From contig URQQ01000046.1 of the NCBI GenBank assembly GCA_900549995.1, positions 1 through 32,152 of the forward strand: 32,152 nt of DNA, in the 5' to 3' direction. The DNA comes from an uncultured Lachnospiraceae bacterium. Its GTDB lineage: Bacteria > Bacillota > Clostridia > Lachnospirales > Lachnospiraceae. Positions 16,246-23,691 of this stretch are shown piece by piece (the stretch's first letter is position 1; each line of letters starts with the position of its first letter). A program made the position numbers and the translations under genes. The notes below the pieces were generated by a model. That model ran no database searches, was not told the origin of the DNA, and was given only the letters and a program-made list of their open reading frames with translations.

Positions 16246-16286
16246 AAACACAAAAAGACGATACCAAAAAAACATTGATATCGTCT
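16246..16286 (-). terminator. Leader terminator of the c-di-GMP riboswitch expression platform
   Basis: On the minus strand AGACGATATC (16277-16286) pairs with GGTATCGTCT (16256-16265) across an 11-nt T-rich loop; 10 bp with one G-T pair. It is followed by TTTTGTGTTT. It lies between the aptamer and the ribosome binding site, 35 bp from the ATG, so the gene is reached only if this terminator is bypassed. Confidence 0.85.
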
Positions 16287-16397
16287 GCAGATATACGCGC
16301 ACTGATGCCCGGAACAATTTAAAATTTTCTCCCGATCCCCTCAATTAAGATATTCTTACATCCGGAGACTGCTGGCTTTCTCCCTCTCAGAATATCT

Positions 16398-16466
16398 GCA
16401 ACCCAGCCATCCTGTTATTGTAACAGGATCTGTGGCTTTGCGTCACTGCCTTACGACAATTTTGCC
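16398..16466 (-). promoter_or_regulatory. Cyclic di-GMP-I (GEMM-I) riboswitch aptamer
   Basis: Read on the minus strand: GGCAAAATTGTC, a GTAA tetraloop of the GNRA class, GGCAGTGACGCAAAGCC, a variable stem ATCCTGTTA/TAACAGGAT, then GGCTGGGTTGC. The conserved GEMM-I elements GGCAAA, GTGACGCAAAGCC, the GNRA tetraloop and its receptor side CTGGGTTGC are all present in order. The P1b stem ATTGTC/GGCAGT closes the tetraloop. It lies about 30 nt after a promoter and about 110 nt before a terminator, in the 5' leader of the M60 peptidase gene. Whether c-di-GMP turns the gene on or off is not settled by the sequence. Confidence 0.95.
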
Positions 16467-16502
16467 TTTTTTGTTATGGATATGTATACTTTACTAACTT
16501 AA

Positions 16503-16532
16503 AATATACCAAATGTTGGGGATCGGTGTCAA
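16503..16532 (-). promoter_or_regulatory. Promoter of the riboswitch-M60 operon
   Basis: TTGACA (16527-16532), 18-bp spacer, TATATT (16503-16508) on the minus strand. The transcript would start near 16496 and give a leader of about 285 nt that includes the aptamer and terminator. Confidence 0.8.
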
Positions 16533-16549
16533 CTGATTCATTTACCATT

Positions 16550-16984
16550 TTATACTTTCCCTAAAATATCTTTCAAAACCAGAAGCGCATCTAAATCATT
16601 ATAACCATATTCTTTTTTCAGGTCGTTAAGAAGCGCCCTTAATTTCACAGCATAGGCAGCCACATCTACCCGGTTTTGATACTCAAGCAACACAGGATAT
16701 TTCTTTCCCCAGACACTTGTCCAGTCCACATTTTCTTCCAGCTTTGGATTCGTCTGCTCGATTATCTGCTGAATTTCCTTCAGATCAATATCAAAGGAAA
16801 TCAGTTCGTCCAGAGTGACATGATAAAGTGATGACATTTTCTTTGCCTGATGCACATCCGGAAGAGTTTCATTCGTCTCCCATTTTGAGATCGTCTGTCT
16901 GCTCACTCCTAATTTTTCAGCGACCTCCTCCTGTGATAAACCACTTTTTTTACGCGCGTGAAACAGGCTGTTTCCCAAGTCCAT
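16550..16984 (-). CDS. XRE-family transcriptional regulator
   Basis: A 144-residue cytoplasmic protein. The N-terminal helix-turn-helix (about 5-60) reads LFHARKKSGLSQEEVAEKLG, then VSRQTISKWETNETLPDVHQ, a standard Cro/CI-type domain. The rest (about 65-144) is helical, ending YGYNDLDALLVLKDILGKV, without a known sensor domain. AAGGAGAATAAAAT sets the start. It has its own promoter and lies between the alkylsulfatase gene and the riboswitch-led operon, in the same direction. No terminator is visible between it and the M60 promoter. Its targets are unknown. Confidence 0.9.
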   Translation of the reverse strand: MDLGNSLFHARKKSGLSQEEVAEKLGVSRQTISKWETNETLPDVHQAKKMSSLYHVTLDELISFDIDLKEIQQIIEQTNPKLEENVDWTSVWGKKYPVLLEYQNRVDVAAYAVKLRALLNDLKKEYGYNDLDALLVLKDILGKV

Positions 16985-17066
16985 ATTTTATTCTCCTTCC
17001 ATATAATATAATAGTGACTGCTTTTTTTGCTACCGTAAGCTTAACACAATTATAAAATACTACAGA

Positions 17067-17094
17067 GTTATAATCTATCTTGTTTTGTTTACAA
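17067..17094 (-). promoter_or_regulatory. Putative promoter of the XRE gene
   Basis: TTGTAA (17089-17094), 16-bp spacer and TATAAC (17067-17072) on the minus strand, about 80 bp before the start. The stretch 16985-17139 is AT-rich and shows no clear terminator for the gene upstream. Confidence 0.5.
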
Positions 17095-17139
17095 TTCTGC
17101 ACGTTTTCTTAACATTCATATATTAATGAAATTAAATTC

Positions 17140-19110
17140 TTACGGCTCCACAATATTAAAGAAGAACTCGTAAGCCACCATATGTTCGTTCAGTTTTTTC
17201 AGGATTTCCTGATCACCTTCGATTTTAATTCCCTGTCTCTGCTGTTCTTCATTCCTGGTAAGAATTGAGAACATCGCAGTGCGCGGCAGTGTAAGTGTTG
17301 CATCCGCCTTCTCATCTTTCACGCCCTCCTGATACAAAAGGACGCCGGAATCTATCGTTACGAGATAAGTTCCCGCATCTGTTATGTTAAAGTTGATTTT
17401 CAGATTCAGGTCCTGGGCTGCATTTGCATCCAGAAGAATTCCCATCTGGTCAAACATCATCTCCGGAGTCATAGTCTTCTGCAAGTCAGCACTGCTCTTT
17501 GCCCGTTTGGACTGGTCATCCGTTGTGCCGTTTCGAAGTTCCAAAGCTCCTGAGAGGTAGGCATTGCGCCATGTCCCGGATTCTGCCTGATATGCAAGCT
17601 GCTCCAAAGCATCTGCGCACAGATAACGCGCCTGTTCATTTGCCGGGTCTGCATAGACCAGTACATTGGTAATCTCTGCTACCCACTGATACTCGCCCTT
17701 CTCAAAATCCTCCCTGGCTTTTTTCAAGATTTCCTCCGGGTCCCCCATATACTCGACATATTTTCTGGCACTGTCACTTGGTGTAAGCGGATTCAAATTC
17801 ACCGGATTTGCATCATACCAGCCCATATATTTCTGGTAAACTGCTTTTGAGTCATGCGCCACTGTACCGTAATACTGGCGGGTGTACCAGTTCTTCTCCA
17901 GAGTCTCCGGCAGTGTAATCATGTTGGAGATCTCATCCGACGTATATCCCTGATTAATATACATGAGCGTCTGGTCGTTGATAAATTTATAGACAGCCGC
18001 GGTATTCTGCATATATTCATTGATAAATTGATTCCCCCAGTGGGGCCAGTTATGAGCCTGAAATACCACCTCTGCGGAGGCACCATAACGTGTTATTGCT
18101 TCCATGATATATTCCGCCCATGCATTGCCGTCCCGTACCTGGGCTCCGCGCAATGTATAGAGATTGTGCAGAGTCCCTGTACAGTTCTCCGCCAGCCACA
18201 GTGCATTTTTCTGCGGAAACCAGGTATTCATCTCTGCGGCAGCTTCTGTTCCGGGTGTCATCTGGAATTCCATCAAAACTCCGTCAATCGTACGTGTCTC
18301 ACCGGTCTGTGTAATTGTATCATTGGGCATCAGATAGGACACCGTCCCTTTTGACTGTCCCATTCCGATACCGATTGCCAGAGAACCTGTTTCTCCGCTG
18401 TCCAGTATCGTTCCATACTGATAACCTGCACGCCTTCCCATCGCATTGCCCGCATACACATTTTCACTGACTGCATGTTCATGGAATCCCTCTGGCACAA
18501 TAATCGGAATATCCGCAGATTCCTCTTCTGAGATGATTCCCTTGATTCCTCCATAGTGATCTACATGCGGATGGCTGATGACAATGCCTTTGACCGGGCG
18601 CTGACCCAGGTTCTCATTCACAAGTGCAAGTGCTGCCTTGGAACATTCTACACTCATCAGCGGATCAAACACAATCCAGCCCGTATCTCCTTCAACAAAC
18701 GTAATGTTCGTCATATCATACCCACGCACCTGATAGATGCCATCCGTCACCTCGAACAGTCCGTACAGATGATTGAGCTGTGCATTGCGCCAGAGGCTTG
18801 GATTGGCTGTGTCCGGCGCATCTTCCTCTAAAAACGCATATGCTGACTGACTCCATACAACCTTTCCCTCGTCATCAGCGATCTCCAGCTGATCCGGTGC
18901 CGCAATCAACCCCTTCTTAGCAAACTCCATTTCCTGCTCATCTTCAAAATCCAGCAGGGCATACACTTGTTCATTCTCTTTCTTCGTGTAATCCGTGGCT
19001 CCTTTCGCATCCGGGGTAAGTACTGTCTCCTCACCATCGGACTTCATCGAACACGCCGTCAGACTACAAGCCAGCACTGCCGCTAAAACGGATATTCCCC
19101 ATTTCTTCAT
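17140..19110 (-). CDS. Alkylsulfatase-type metallo-beta-lactamase lipoprotein (SdsA1/BDS1-like)
   Basis: A 656-residue secreted lipoprotein; lipobox LTAC puts the lipidated Cys at position 20. The metallo-beta-lactamase domain (about 110-390) has GYDMTNITFVEGDTGWIVFD and the zinc motif HPHVDHYGG with H180, H182, D184 and H185. The alkylsulfatase signatures RRAGYQYG, WFPQKNALWLAENC and VFQAHNWPHWGNQF follow. A dimerisation domain of about 400-525 (DPEEILKKAREDFEKGEY) and a C-terminal SCP2-like domain (about 530-656) complete the family layout. Known members hydrolyse primary or secondary alkyl sulfates. Export as a lipoprotein and position beside a clan GH-D glycosidase and a sugar importer suggest a sulfated substrate met at the cell surface. 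An upstream direct-repeat operator suggests AraC control. Confidence 0.9.
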   Translation of the reverse strand: MKKWGISVLAAVLACSLTACSMKSDGEETVLTPDAKGATDYTKKENEQVYALLDFEDEQEMEFAKKGLIAAPDQLEIADDEGKVVWSQSAYAFLEEDAPDTANPSLWRNAQLNHLYGLFEVTDGIYQVRGYDMTNITFVEGDTGWIVFDPLMSVECSKAALALVNENLGQRPVKGIVISHPHVDHYGGIKGIISEEESADIPIIVPEGFHEHAVSENVYAGNAMGRRAGYQYGTILDSGETGSLAIGIGMGQSKGTVSYLMPNDTITQTGETRTIDGVLMEFQMTPGTEAAAEMNTWFPQKNALWLAENCTGTLHNLYTLRGAQVRDGNAWAEYIMEAITRYGASAEVVFQAHNWPHWGNQFINEYMQNTAAVYKFINDQTLMYINQGYTSDEISNMITLPETLEKNWYTRQYYGTVAHDSKAVYQKYMGWYDANPVNLNPLTPSDSARKYVEYMGDPEEILKKAREDFEKGEYQWVAEITNVLVYADPANEQARYLCADALEQLAYQAESGTWRNAYLSGALELRNGTTDDQSKRAKSSADLQKTMTPEMMFDQMGILLDANAAQDLNLKINFNITDAGTYLVTIDSGVLLYQEGVKDEKADATLTLPRTAMFSILTRNEEQQRQGIKIEGDQEILKKLNEHMVAYEFFFNIVEP

Positions 19111-19171
19111 GTTCCTTCCTCCCTCTGTTGACTGTGTACCTTAGAATCTATCTGATATCAGTGTCATTATT

Positions 19172-19201
19172 ATTATACAATAAATAAAATATTAATGTCA
19201 C
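19172..19201 (-). promoter_or_regulatory. Promoter of the alkylsulfatase gene
   Basis: TATAAT (19172-19177) with GTGACA (19196-19201) 18 bp upstream on the minus strand, about 60 bp before the start codon. The direct repeats at 19223-19257 lie just upstream of the -35 box. Confidence 0.65.
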
Positions 19202-19222
19202 TGCTGTTAAAAAGCAATCACT

Positions 19223-19257
19223 CTGGCACAAACGTCAATTTTCTGGCAGAAACGTCA
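19223..19257 (-). promoter_or_regulatory. Direct-repeat operator, probable AraC-family site
   Basis: Minus-strand repeats TGACGTTTCTGCCAG (19243-19257) and TGACGTTTGTGCCAG (19223-19237) differ at one base and are spaced 20 bp start to start, two helical turns. A third, poor copy begins at 19263. They lie upstream of the alkylsulfatase -35 box. A similar pair occurs upstream of ABC transporter 2 at 25052-25085. Confidence 0.65.
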
Positions 19258-19275
19258 CATCCTCTGGCTGAATTC

Positions 19276-20871
19276 TCAATTCGTCTCCGGTTCGGTTCTA
19301 TACGATACACCGCTCTTTTCATACCACTCATATTCCCTGATCCCATCCTCCATTTTCCATTTCGAAGGGCAATTGGTGTTCTGCCAGTCCAGAGGCTCTG
19401 CAGGCGTATGTGTAAGTGATGCCAGACGATAGAACTCTTTTACATCGCGCTCCTCATCTTCGTTCAAGATGCCCGGCTTTACAGACAGGAACAGAGATGT
19501 TCCGCTCTTTGCCAGAAGTTCCGCCCACTGGCGGTTGTATTTCCATTCGATCTCGCCATTGATTCCCACACAATCTGCATCAATATCATAAAAAGTTCTG
19601 TGGTGCGGCATGCGGAAGGCCAATGTATTGACTCCCATCTTTCTCGTCCTTTCCCAGACAAACCCACTTGTATCATCCCCCGTACGGTTCATATGCATCA
19701 GCCCGGCTCCCAGGTGTCCGATCGTATTGCATCCAAGTATCAATGTTCTGTAAGACCTGGATGCGTCTAAGATTAACTGGTAAAAGTCTACAATAATCTC
19801 TGCCGTTGTCCGGCCTTCCTCATAAAAATGCCATCCATCCTCCGTCGCAAGAGGCTGCATCTGGAATCCCCATTTTCCTAAAATGTCATATGTGGAAAAA
19901 TCATGTTTGATCAGCTGGAATCCCCATTCGCAGATTGTCTCAATATCTTTTTTGATATACCTCTTAACCTGCGGATGTGACGGGTCAAGACAGCCGTTAT
20001 GAGAAAGTCTCCACCCCTCTTCAATATTCTCCTCTTCATTTAGAAGAAAACGCACCCATATTCCCGTATGCAGACCCATCTCTTTGATCTGATCAGCAAG
20101 GTTTTTCATATCCGGGAATTTTTCATTCCCTTTTCTCCACGGGCCTCCGTTATACTCATCCAGCCGGTGATGTTCCTGCCAGCAGTCGTCAATCACAAGA
20201 TACGGCCTGTTCTTAATCCCTTCTGTCAAATCAGCAAGATATCTTGCATCACTCAGGATCTCTTCTTCTGAGCTGTCCCCATATGCATAGTACCAGTTAT
20301 TGCTCCCATATACCGGGTTATCCGGCAAAATCGGATCTTCACACAGAACGGCACAGAACTGTCTGGCAGCTTCAAACGCTGACACTGAATTGTATACCCT
20401 GCTGACAATCTGGGCCGCCTTTAATTTCCTGCCCTTTAACAGGACGCCTGTCCCGCCGCATCTTACATCAAGATAAAGGGTCACTCCTTTTTTATCTGCA
20501 CTCCACATGCACATGGCTGACGGCCTTACTTTCACTCCATATCCCCAGACTTCACGCCCGTCGTCTGCAAGAAAATACCATGGCATGAATCTGCATCCGT
20601 TCATATGCATCCACTGCGTCTGCCCATAAGTCCTTTCCCACTCATCTCCAAGAAATTCTGTATGTTCCGGGACATTCATCTCCCAGCGGAGCTGTATCAT
20701 CCGTACCCTCTCATTTTCTGCTGTACAGAATATTTCCAGTTCTTCCTCTGTTTGTTCAAACCCAATCTGCACATGATCCAAAGAGAATACCTCTCCCTGC
20801 ATTTTCATACCTTTTTTCCAGTTTTCTGTCTCTACTGTTATATAATCCGGATATCTGATAATATGTTCCAT
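19276..20871 (-). CDS. Clan GH-D glycoside hydrolase (GH36/GH27-like, alpha-galactosidase type)
   Basis: A 531-residue protein with no signal peptide, so cytoplasmic. An N-terminal beta domain (about 1-200) precedes a TIM barrel (about 205-480). Barrel markers are GSNNWYYAYGDSSEEEIL, PYLVIDDCWQEHH, GLHTGIWVRFL and FQLIKHDFSTYD, where D324 is the likely nucleophile. NRTGDDTS carries D399/D400, one of which is the likely acid/base. These are clan GH-D features, which fit alpha-galactosidase or alpha-N-acetylgalactosaminidase; the exact family is not certain. The start at 20871 follows AAGGAGG; an in-frame ATG at 20886, with its own AGGAG, would add five residues. It is divergent from the AraC gene and probably acts on oligosaccharides brought in by ABC transporter 2. 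Confidence 0.85.
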   Translation of the reverse strand: MEHIIRYPDYITVETENWKKGMKMQGEVFSLDHVQIGFEQTEEELEIFCTAENERVRMIQLRWEMNVPEHTEFLGDEWERTYGQTQWMHMNGCRFMPWYFLADDGREVWGYGVKVRPSAMCMWSADKKGVTLYLDVRCGGTGVLLKGRKLKAAQIVSRVYNSVSAFEAARQFCAVLCEDPILPDNPVYGSNNWYYAYGDSSEEEILSDARYLADLTEGIKNRPYLVIDDCWQEHHRLDEYNGGPWRKGNEKFPDMKNLADQIKEMGLHTGIWVRFLLNEEENIEEGWRLSHNGCLDPSHPQVKRYIKKDIETICEWGFQLIKHDFSTYDILGKWGFQMQPLATEDGWHFYEEGRTTAEIIVDFYQLILDASRSYRTLILGCNTIGHLGAGLMHMNRTGDDTSGFVWERTRKMGVNTLAFRMPHHRTFYDIDADCVGINGEIEWKYNRQWAELLAKSGTSLFLSVKPGILNEDEERDVKEFYRLASLTHTPAEPLDWQNTNCPSKWKMEDGIREYEWYEKSGVSYRTEPETN

Positions 20872-20886
20872 TTTTTCCTCCTTCAT

Positions 20887-20915
20887 TTGGAATCTCCTTT
20901 GCAAAGTGTTATAAT
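20887..20915 (+). promoter_or_regulatory. Promoter of the AraC gene in the divergent control region
   Basis: TTGGAA (20887-20892), 17-bp spacer, TATAAT (20910-20915) on the plus strand. The perfect palindrome CTTTGCAAAG (20897-20906) sits in the spacer. On the minus strand TAACACTTTGCAAA overlaps it and loosely resembles the repeats upstream of the sulfatase and transporter genes, so this may be a shared, weaker operator. Confidence 0.6.
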
Positions 20916-20946
20916 CATAATAATACTCAAAAAGGAGGTAATTTCC

Positions 20947-21828
20947 ATGCCATTTCAAACTGAACCAACGGCTTATCATATTATGAACGGTTATCAATGT
21001 CTGCGCAATATTCCCCGTCAGACCAATGACCTTTATCTTGTCCACTGCGGAATTGAGAAGTGTTCTCCCGGCCAGTCCTACGGACCCCGTTCGCGCCATG
21101 AGTACCATCTTCACTTCATCCTGGACGGCGGCGGTACATTCCAGATCAATGGAATGTCTTACCACCTAACGAAAGGCCAGCTGTTTCTCCTCCCGCCCGG
21201 AATAGAAACTTTTTATTTTGCCGATAAAGAAAATCCTTGGTATTATACATGGGTATCTTTCAGCGGCGAAATGGCTGTACATTACCTGCGGCAATGTGGT
21301 TTTCTAAATGATGTCTACGTTCTTGACTGCGAGCGCGATCCCCAGGAATTTCTCCAGCTTACCCATAAAATCCTGGACAGCCATAATCTCACTGCTGCCA
21401 ATGAATTGAAAAGAATCGGATATCTCTACACCATTCTGGCACTCTTGATGGAGAGCTATACCGAATCGCTCTATAAAGAGAGTACACCGCCTCACGATTA
21501 TTCACAAGATACTTATGTAGAACACGCGCTTCAATATATCTCTGAAAACTATATGAATATCCATGTAACGGATATTGCTGATTTTATCGGTATCAACCGT
21601 TCCTACCTGACAACAATTTTCAAAAAATCACTCCATTTATCTCCACAGGAATATCTTATGCAGCTTCGCCTGAAAAAAGCGGCTGAAATGCTGCGCAACA
21701 CAGATCTTTCAGTCCAATCCATTGCCAGCCAGGTTGGATACAAAGATCCTCTGGGATTTTCCAGGGCATTTAAGAATTTCTTTGGATCCAGCCCTAAAAA
21801 ATACCGTGACGACTTTGTCAGCCAATAA
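20947..21828 (+). CDS. AraC-family transcriptional activator
   Basis: A 293-residue regulator. The N-terminal cupin-like sugar-binding domain (about 1-150) includes SRHEYHLHFILDGGGTFQIN, YHLTKGQLFLLPPGIETFY and WVSFSGEMA. The C-terminal double helix-turn-helix (about 190-293) includes VTDIADFIGINRSYLTTIFK and SVQSIASQVGYKDPLGFSRA, ending FGSSPKKYRDD. AAAAGGAGGT sets the start at 20947; an open frame upstream runs antisense to the glycosidase and is not coding. It lies between the glycosidase and transporter 2, the usual position of a local carbohydrate activator. The direct repeats near two promoters in this cluster are its likely sites. A short bidirectional terminator separates it from the convergent transporter genes. 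Confidence 0.95.
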   Translation: MPFQTEPTAYHIMNGYQCLRNIPRQTNDLYLVHCGIEKCSPGQSYGPRSRHEYHLHFILDGGGTFQINGMSYHLTKGQLFLLPPGIETFYFADKENPWYYTWVSFSGEMAVHYLRQCGFLNDVYVLDCERDPQEFLQLTHKILDSHNLTAANELKRIGYLYTILALLMESYTESLYKESTPPHDYSQDTYVEHALQYISENYMNIHVTDIADFIGINRSYLTTIFKKSLHLSPQEYLMQLRLKKAAEMLRNTDLSVQSIASQVGYKDPLGFSRAFKNFFGSSPKKYRDDFVSQ

Positions 21829-21844
21829 CTCAGCCGCCTGGTAT

Positions 21845-21877
21845 AAAAATGGCACCTCATCGCGAGGTGCCATTTTT
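21845..21877. terminator. Bidirectional intrinsic terminator between araC and ABC transporter 2
   Basis: A perfect 14-bp stem: AAAAATGGCACCTC pairs with GAGGTGCCATTTTT around the 5-nt loop ATCGC. It has T tracts on both strands and serves the convergent ends of the AraC gene and the transporter operon. Confidence 0.93.
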
Positions 21878-21910
21878 ACGCGGAGAGTTTCGCAGGCAAA
21901 ACTCCTTGTT

Positions 21911-22741
21911 TTATAACTTACCGCCTGAAGTTGCAATACCTTCAATGAACTGTTTCTGGAATAAAATATAAATGATGATCATTGGTATGCAGGCCAGAAG
22001 AGATGCTGCCATCAATTCCGGGTAGTTTGCCGCGAACTGTCCCTGAAGTTTCGCAAGTGCAGCCGACAGAGGCATGGAATTCTGTTCCGGATTCGATACC
22101 AACGGCCACATCAGGTCTTTAAACCCGAACAGTGCTGTAAAAATTCCAAGTGCCACCATTCCTGACCTTGTAAGCGGAGCCATGATGTAAAGGAATGTCT
22201 GTCCAATGTTACATCCGTCAAGTCTTGCTGCTTCTTCCAGATCTTTCGGAAGTGACATATAAGACTGTCTCAAAAGGAATGTACCAAATGCTGTTACAAG
22301 ACCTGGGAAGATCAGCGCAAATGTTGTATTTAAAGCGCCCATCTTGCTGACCATCAGGTACTGCGGAATAATAAAGATCTGCGCCGGTACCATCATTTGA
22401 AACAGGATCATCGAGAAGCAGAAATTCTTCCCTTTAAAATTCAGACGTCCAAGCGCATATCCAGCCATTGTTGCTGTCACCACAGCACACACAACTCTTC
22501 CGACAATCATTAACAATGTATTCAGATACAGACGGCTGAAATGCATTTTGCTCAGCACAGAAGTAAATGCGTCCGTCCGCCATACTGACGGCAGAAAAAG
22601 GAACGGATCAATCTGCGTTGCTTCTGAGGCACTCTTGAATGAAGTAAGGATCATCCATATGAAGGGAACCAGCATAACAATGGCGCCCAGTATCAGTACT
22701 ATGTGAATAATAATTGTACTTATTTTTTTCTTGCTTTCCAT
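21911..22741 (-). CDS. Sugar ABC transporter permease, MalG type (transporter 2)
   Basis: A 276-residue inner-membrane protein with six membrane segments. The EAA loop reads LEEAARLDGCNIGQTFLYIMAP at about 166-187 and the C-terminus is QKQFIEGIATSGGKL, both typical of CUT1 MalG-type subunits. It is third in the binding protein-MalF-MalG operon and begins 14 bp after the MalF-type gene. It ends at a strong bidirectional terminator. It is similar in design to, but clearly diverged from, the permease at 506-1327, so the two transporters probably carry different sugars. Confidence 0.95.
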   Translation of the reverse strand: MESKKKISTIIIHIVLILGAIVMLVPFIWMILTSFKSASEATQIDPFLFLPSVWRTDAFTSVLSKMHFSRLYLNTLLMIVGRVVCAVVTATMAGYALGRLNFKGKNFCFSMILFQMMVPAQIFIIPQYLMVSKMGALNTTFALIFPGLVTAFGTFLLRQSYMSLPKDLEEAARLDGCNIGQTFLYIMAPLTRSGMVALGIFTALFGFKDLMWPLVSNPEQNSMPLSAALAKLQGQFAANYPELMAASLLACIPMIIIYILFQKQFIEGIATSGGKL

Positions 22742-22755
22742 CTCGCTTCCCCCTT

Positions 22756-23670
22756 CTAGTTATAATTTACCCATTTTTTCTGGGCTACATTTTGAATTGC
22801 TGTGATAATCATAATTATGACAAGCAGCAATACTACGATGGCAGATCCATATCCTTTATTGCCTTCTATGAAGGAATATTTATAGAACAGATATACCAGT
22901 GACTGTGTCGTCGGCAATGCCGGATTCGCTTTATCAATCATCATAAAGATGACATCAAATACCTGCAGTGCCGCAATTACTCTTGTGACTGTTACAAAGA
23001 ACATCGTTGGTGAAATCAACGGAATTGTAATACTTACAAACTGCCGGAATCCGCTGGCACCGTCAATCTCAGCTGCCTCATAATAATCTCCCGGAATTTC
23101 CTGAAGACCAGACAGAAACAATACCATATTATATCCGATGACTGACCAGATACCTACAATCGCCACAAATACAATTGCAGTTTTCGGATTCGAAATCCAG
23201 TTAACCTTCGGCAGACCTATCGATGTCAGCAGATGGTTTAAAAGACCAAAATCCGAATTGTACAGCCATCTCCATACCATCGCAACTGCTGCGGGAGCCG
23301 CTACCATCGGAAGGAAATAAATTGTCCTGTAGACACCCCTCCCCTTCATTTTGCGATTCAACAGTACTGCCAGTGCTAACGCAATGATGATGGAAAATGG
23401 CACTTCAATCACCGCATACGCGAAAGTGTTCAATAAGGATTTCCATACCTGTGAATCCGCAAACATTTCTTTATAGTTTGCCAGCCCGACAAAAATATTT
23501 CCTTTACCAAAAGCTCCTGTTTTAAAGAAGCTTTGGTAAATTGTAGAAAATATCGGGATAATGTTTAAAACCAGCAGGCCGATCATTGTCGGGAGTATGA
23601 ATAACCATCCCCATAAAAACTCACTACGGCTCTGTTTAGTTTTTGCCTGTTTTACTTTGCCACCTGCCAT
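22756..23670 (-). CDS. Sugar ABC transporter permease, MalF type (transporter 2)
   Basis: A 304-residue membrane protein. A basic N-terminus (KVKQAKTKQSRSE) is followed by six membrane segments, the first at about 16-38. The EAA loop YYEAAEIDGASGFRQFVSIT lies at about 197-216. It forms the channel with the MalG-type subunit. It begins 21 bp after the binding-protein stop with no terminator in between, unlike transporter 1. GGGAGATGAGAGG upstream supplies the ribosome binding site. No ATPase gene is present in the cluster. Confidence 0.95.
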   Translation of the reverse strand: MAGGKVKQAKTKQSRSEFLWGWLFILPTMIGLLVLNIIPIFSTIYQSFFKTGAFGKGNIFVGLANYKEMFADSQVWKSLLNTFAYAVIEVPFSIIIALALAVLLNRKMKGRGVYRTIYFLPMVAAPAAVAMVWRWLYNSDFGLLNHLLTSIGLPKVNWISNPKTAIVFVAIVGIWSVIGYNMVLFLSGLQEIPGDYYEAAEIDGASGFRQFVSITIPLISPTMFFVTVTRVIAALQVFDVIFMMIDKANPALPTTQSLVYLFYKYSFIEGNKGYGSAIVVLLLVIIMIITAIQNVAQKKWVNYN

Positions 23671-23691
23671 CCTCTCATCTCCCTTTAATTC

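Noticed and set aside
20605..20946. Longer N-terminus for the AraC protein
   Set aside because: This stretch is antisense to the glycosidase gene; AAAAGGAGGT just before 20947 marks the real start, and the cupin domain begins there.
20872..21165. Longer N-terminus for the clan GH-D glycosidase
   Set aside because: It is antisense to the 5' end of the AraC gene and covers the divergent promoter region; two good ribosome binding sites lie at the shorter starts.
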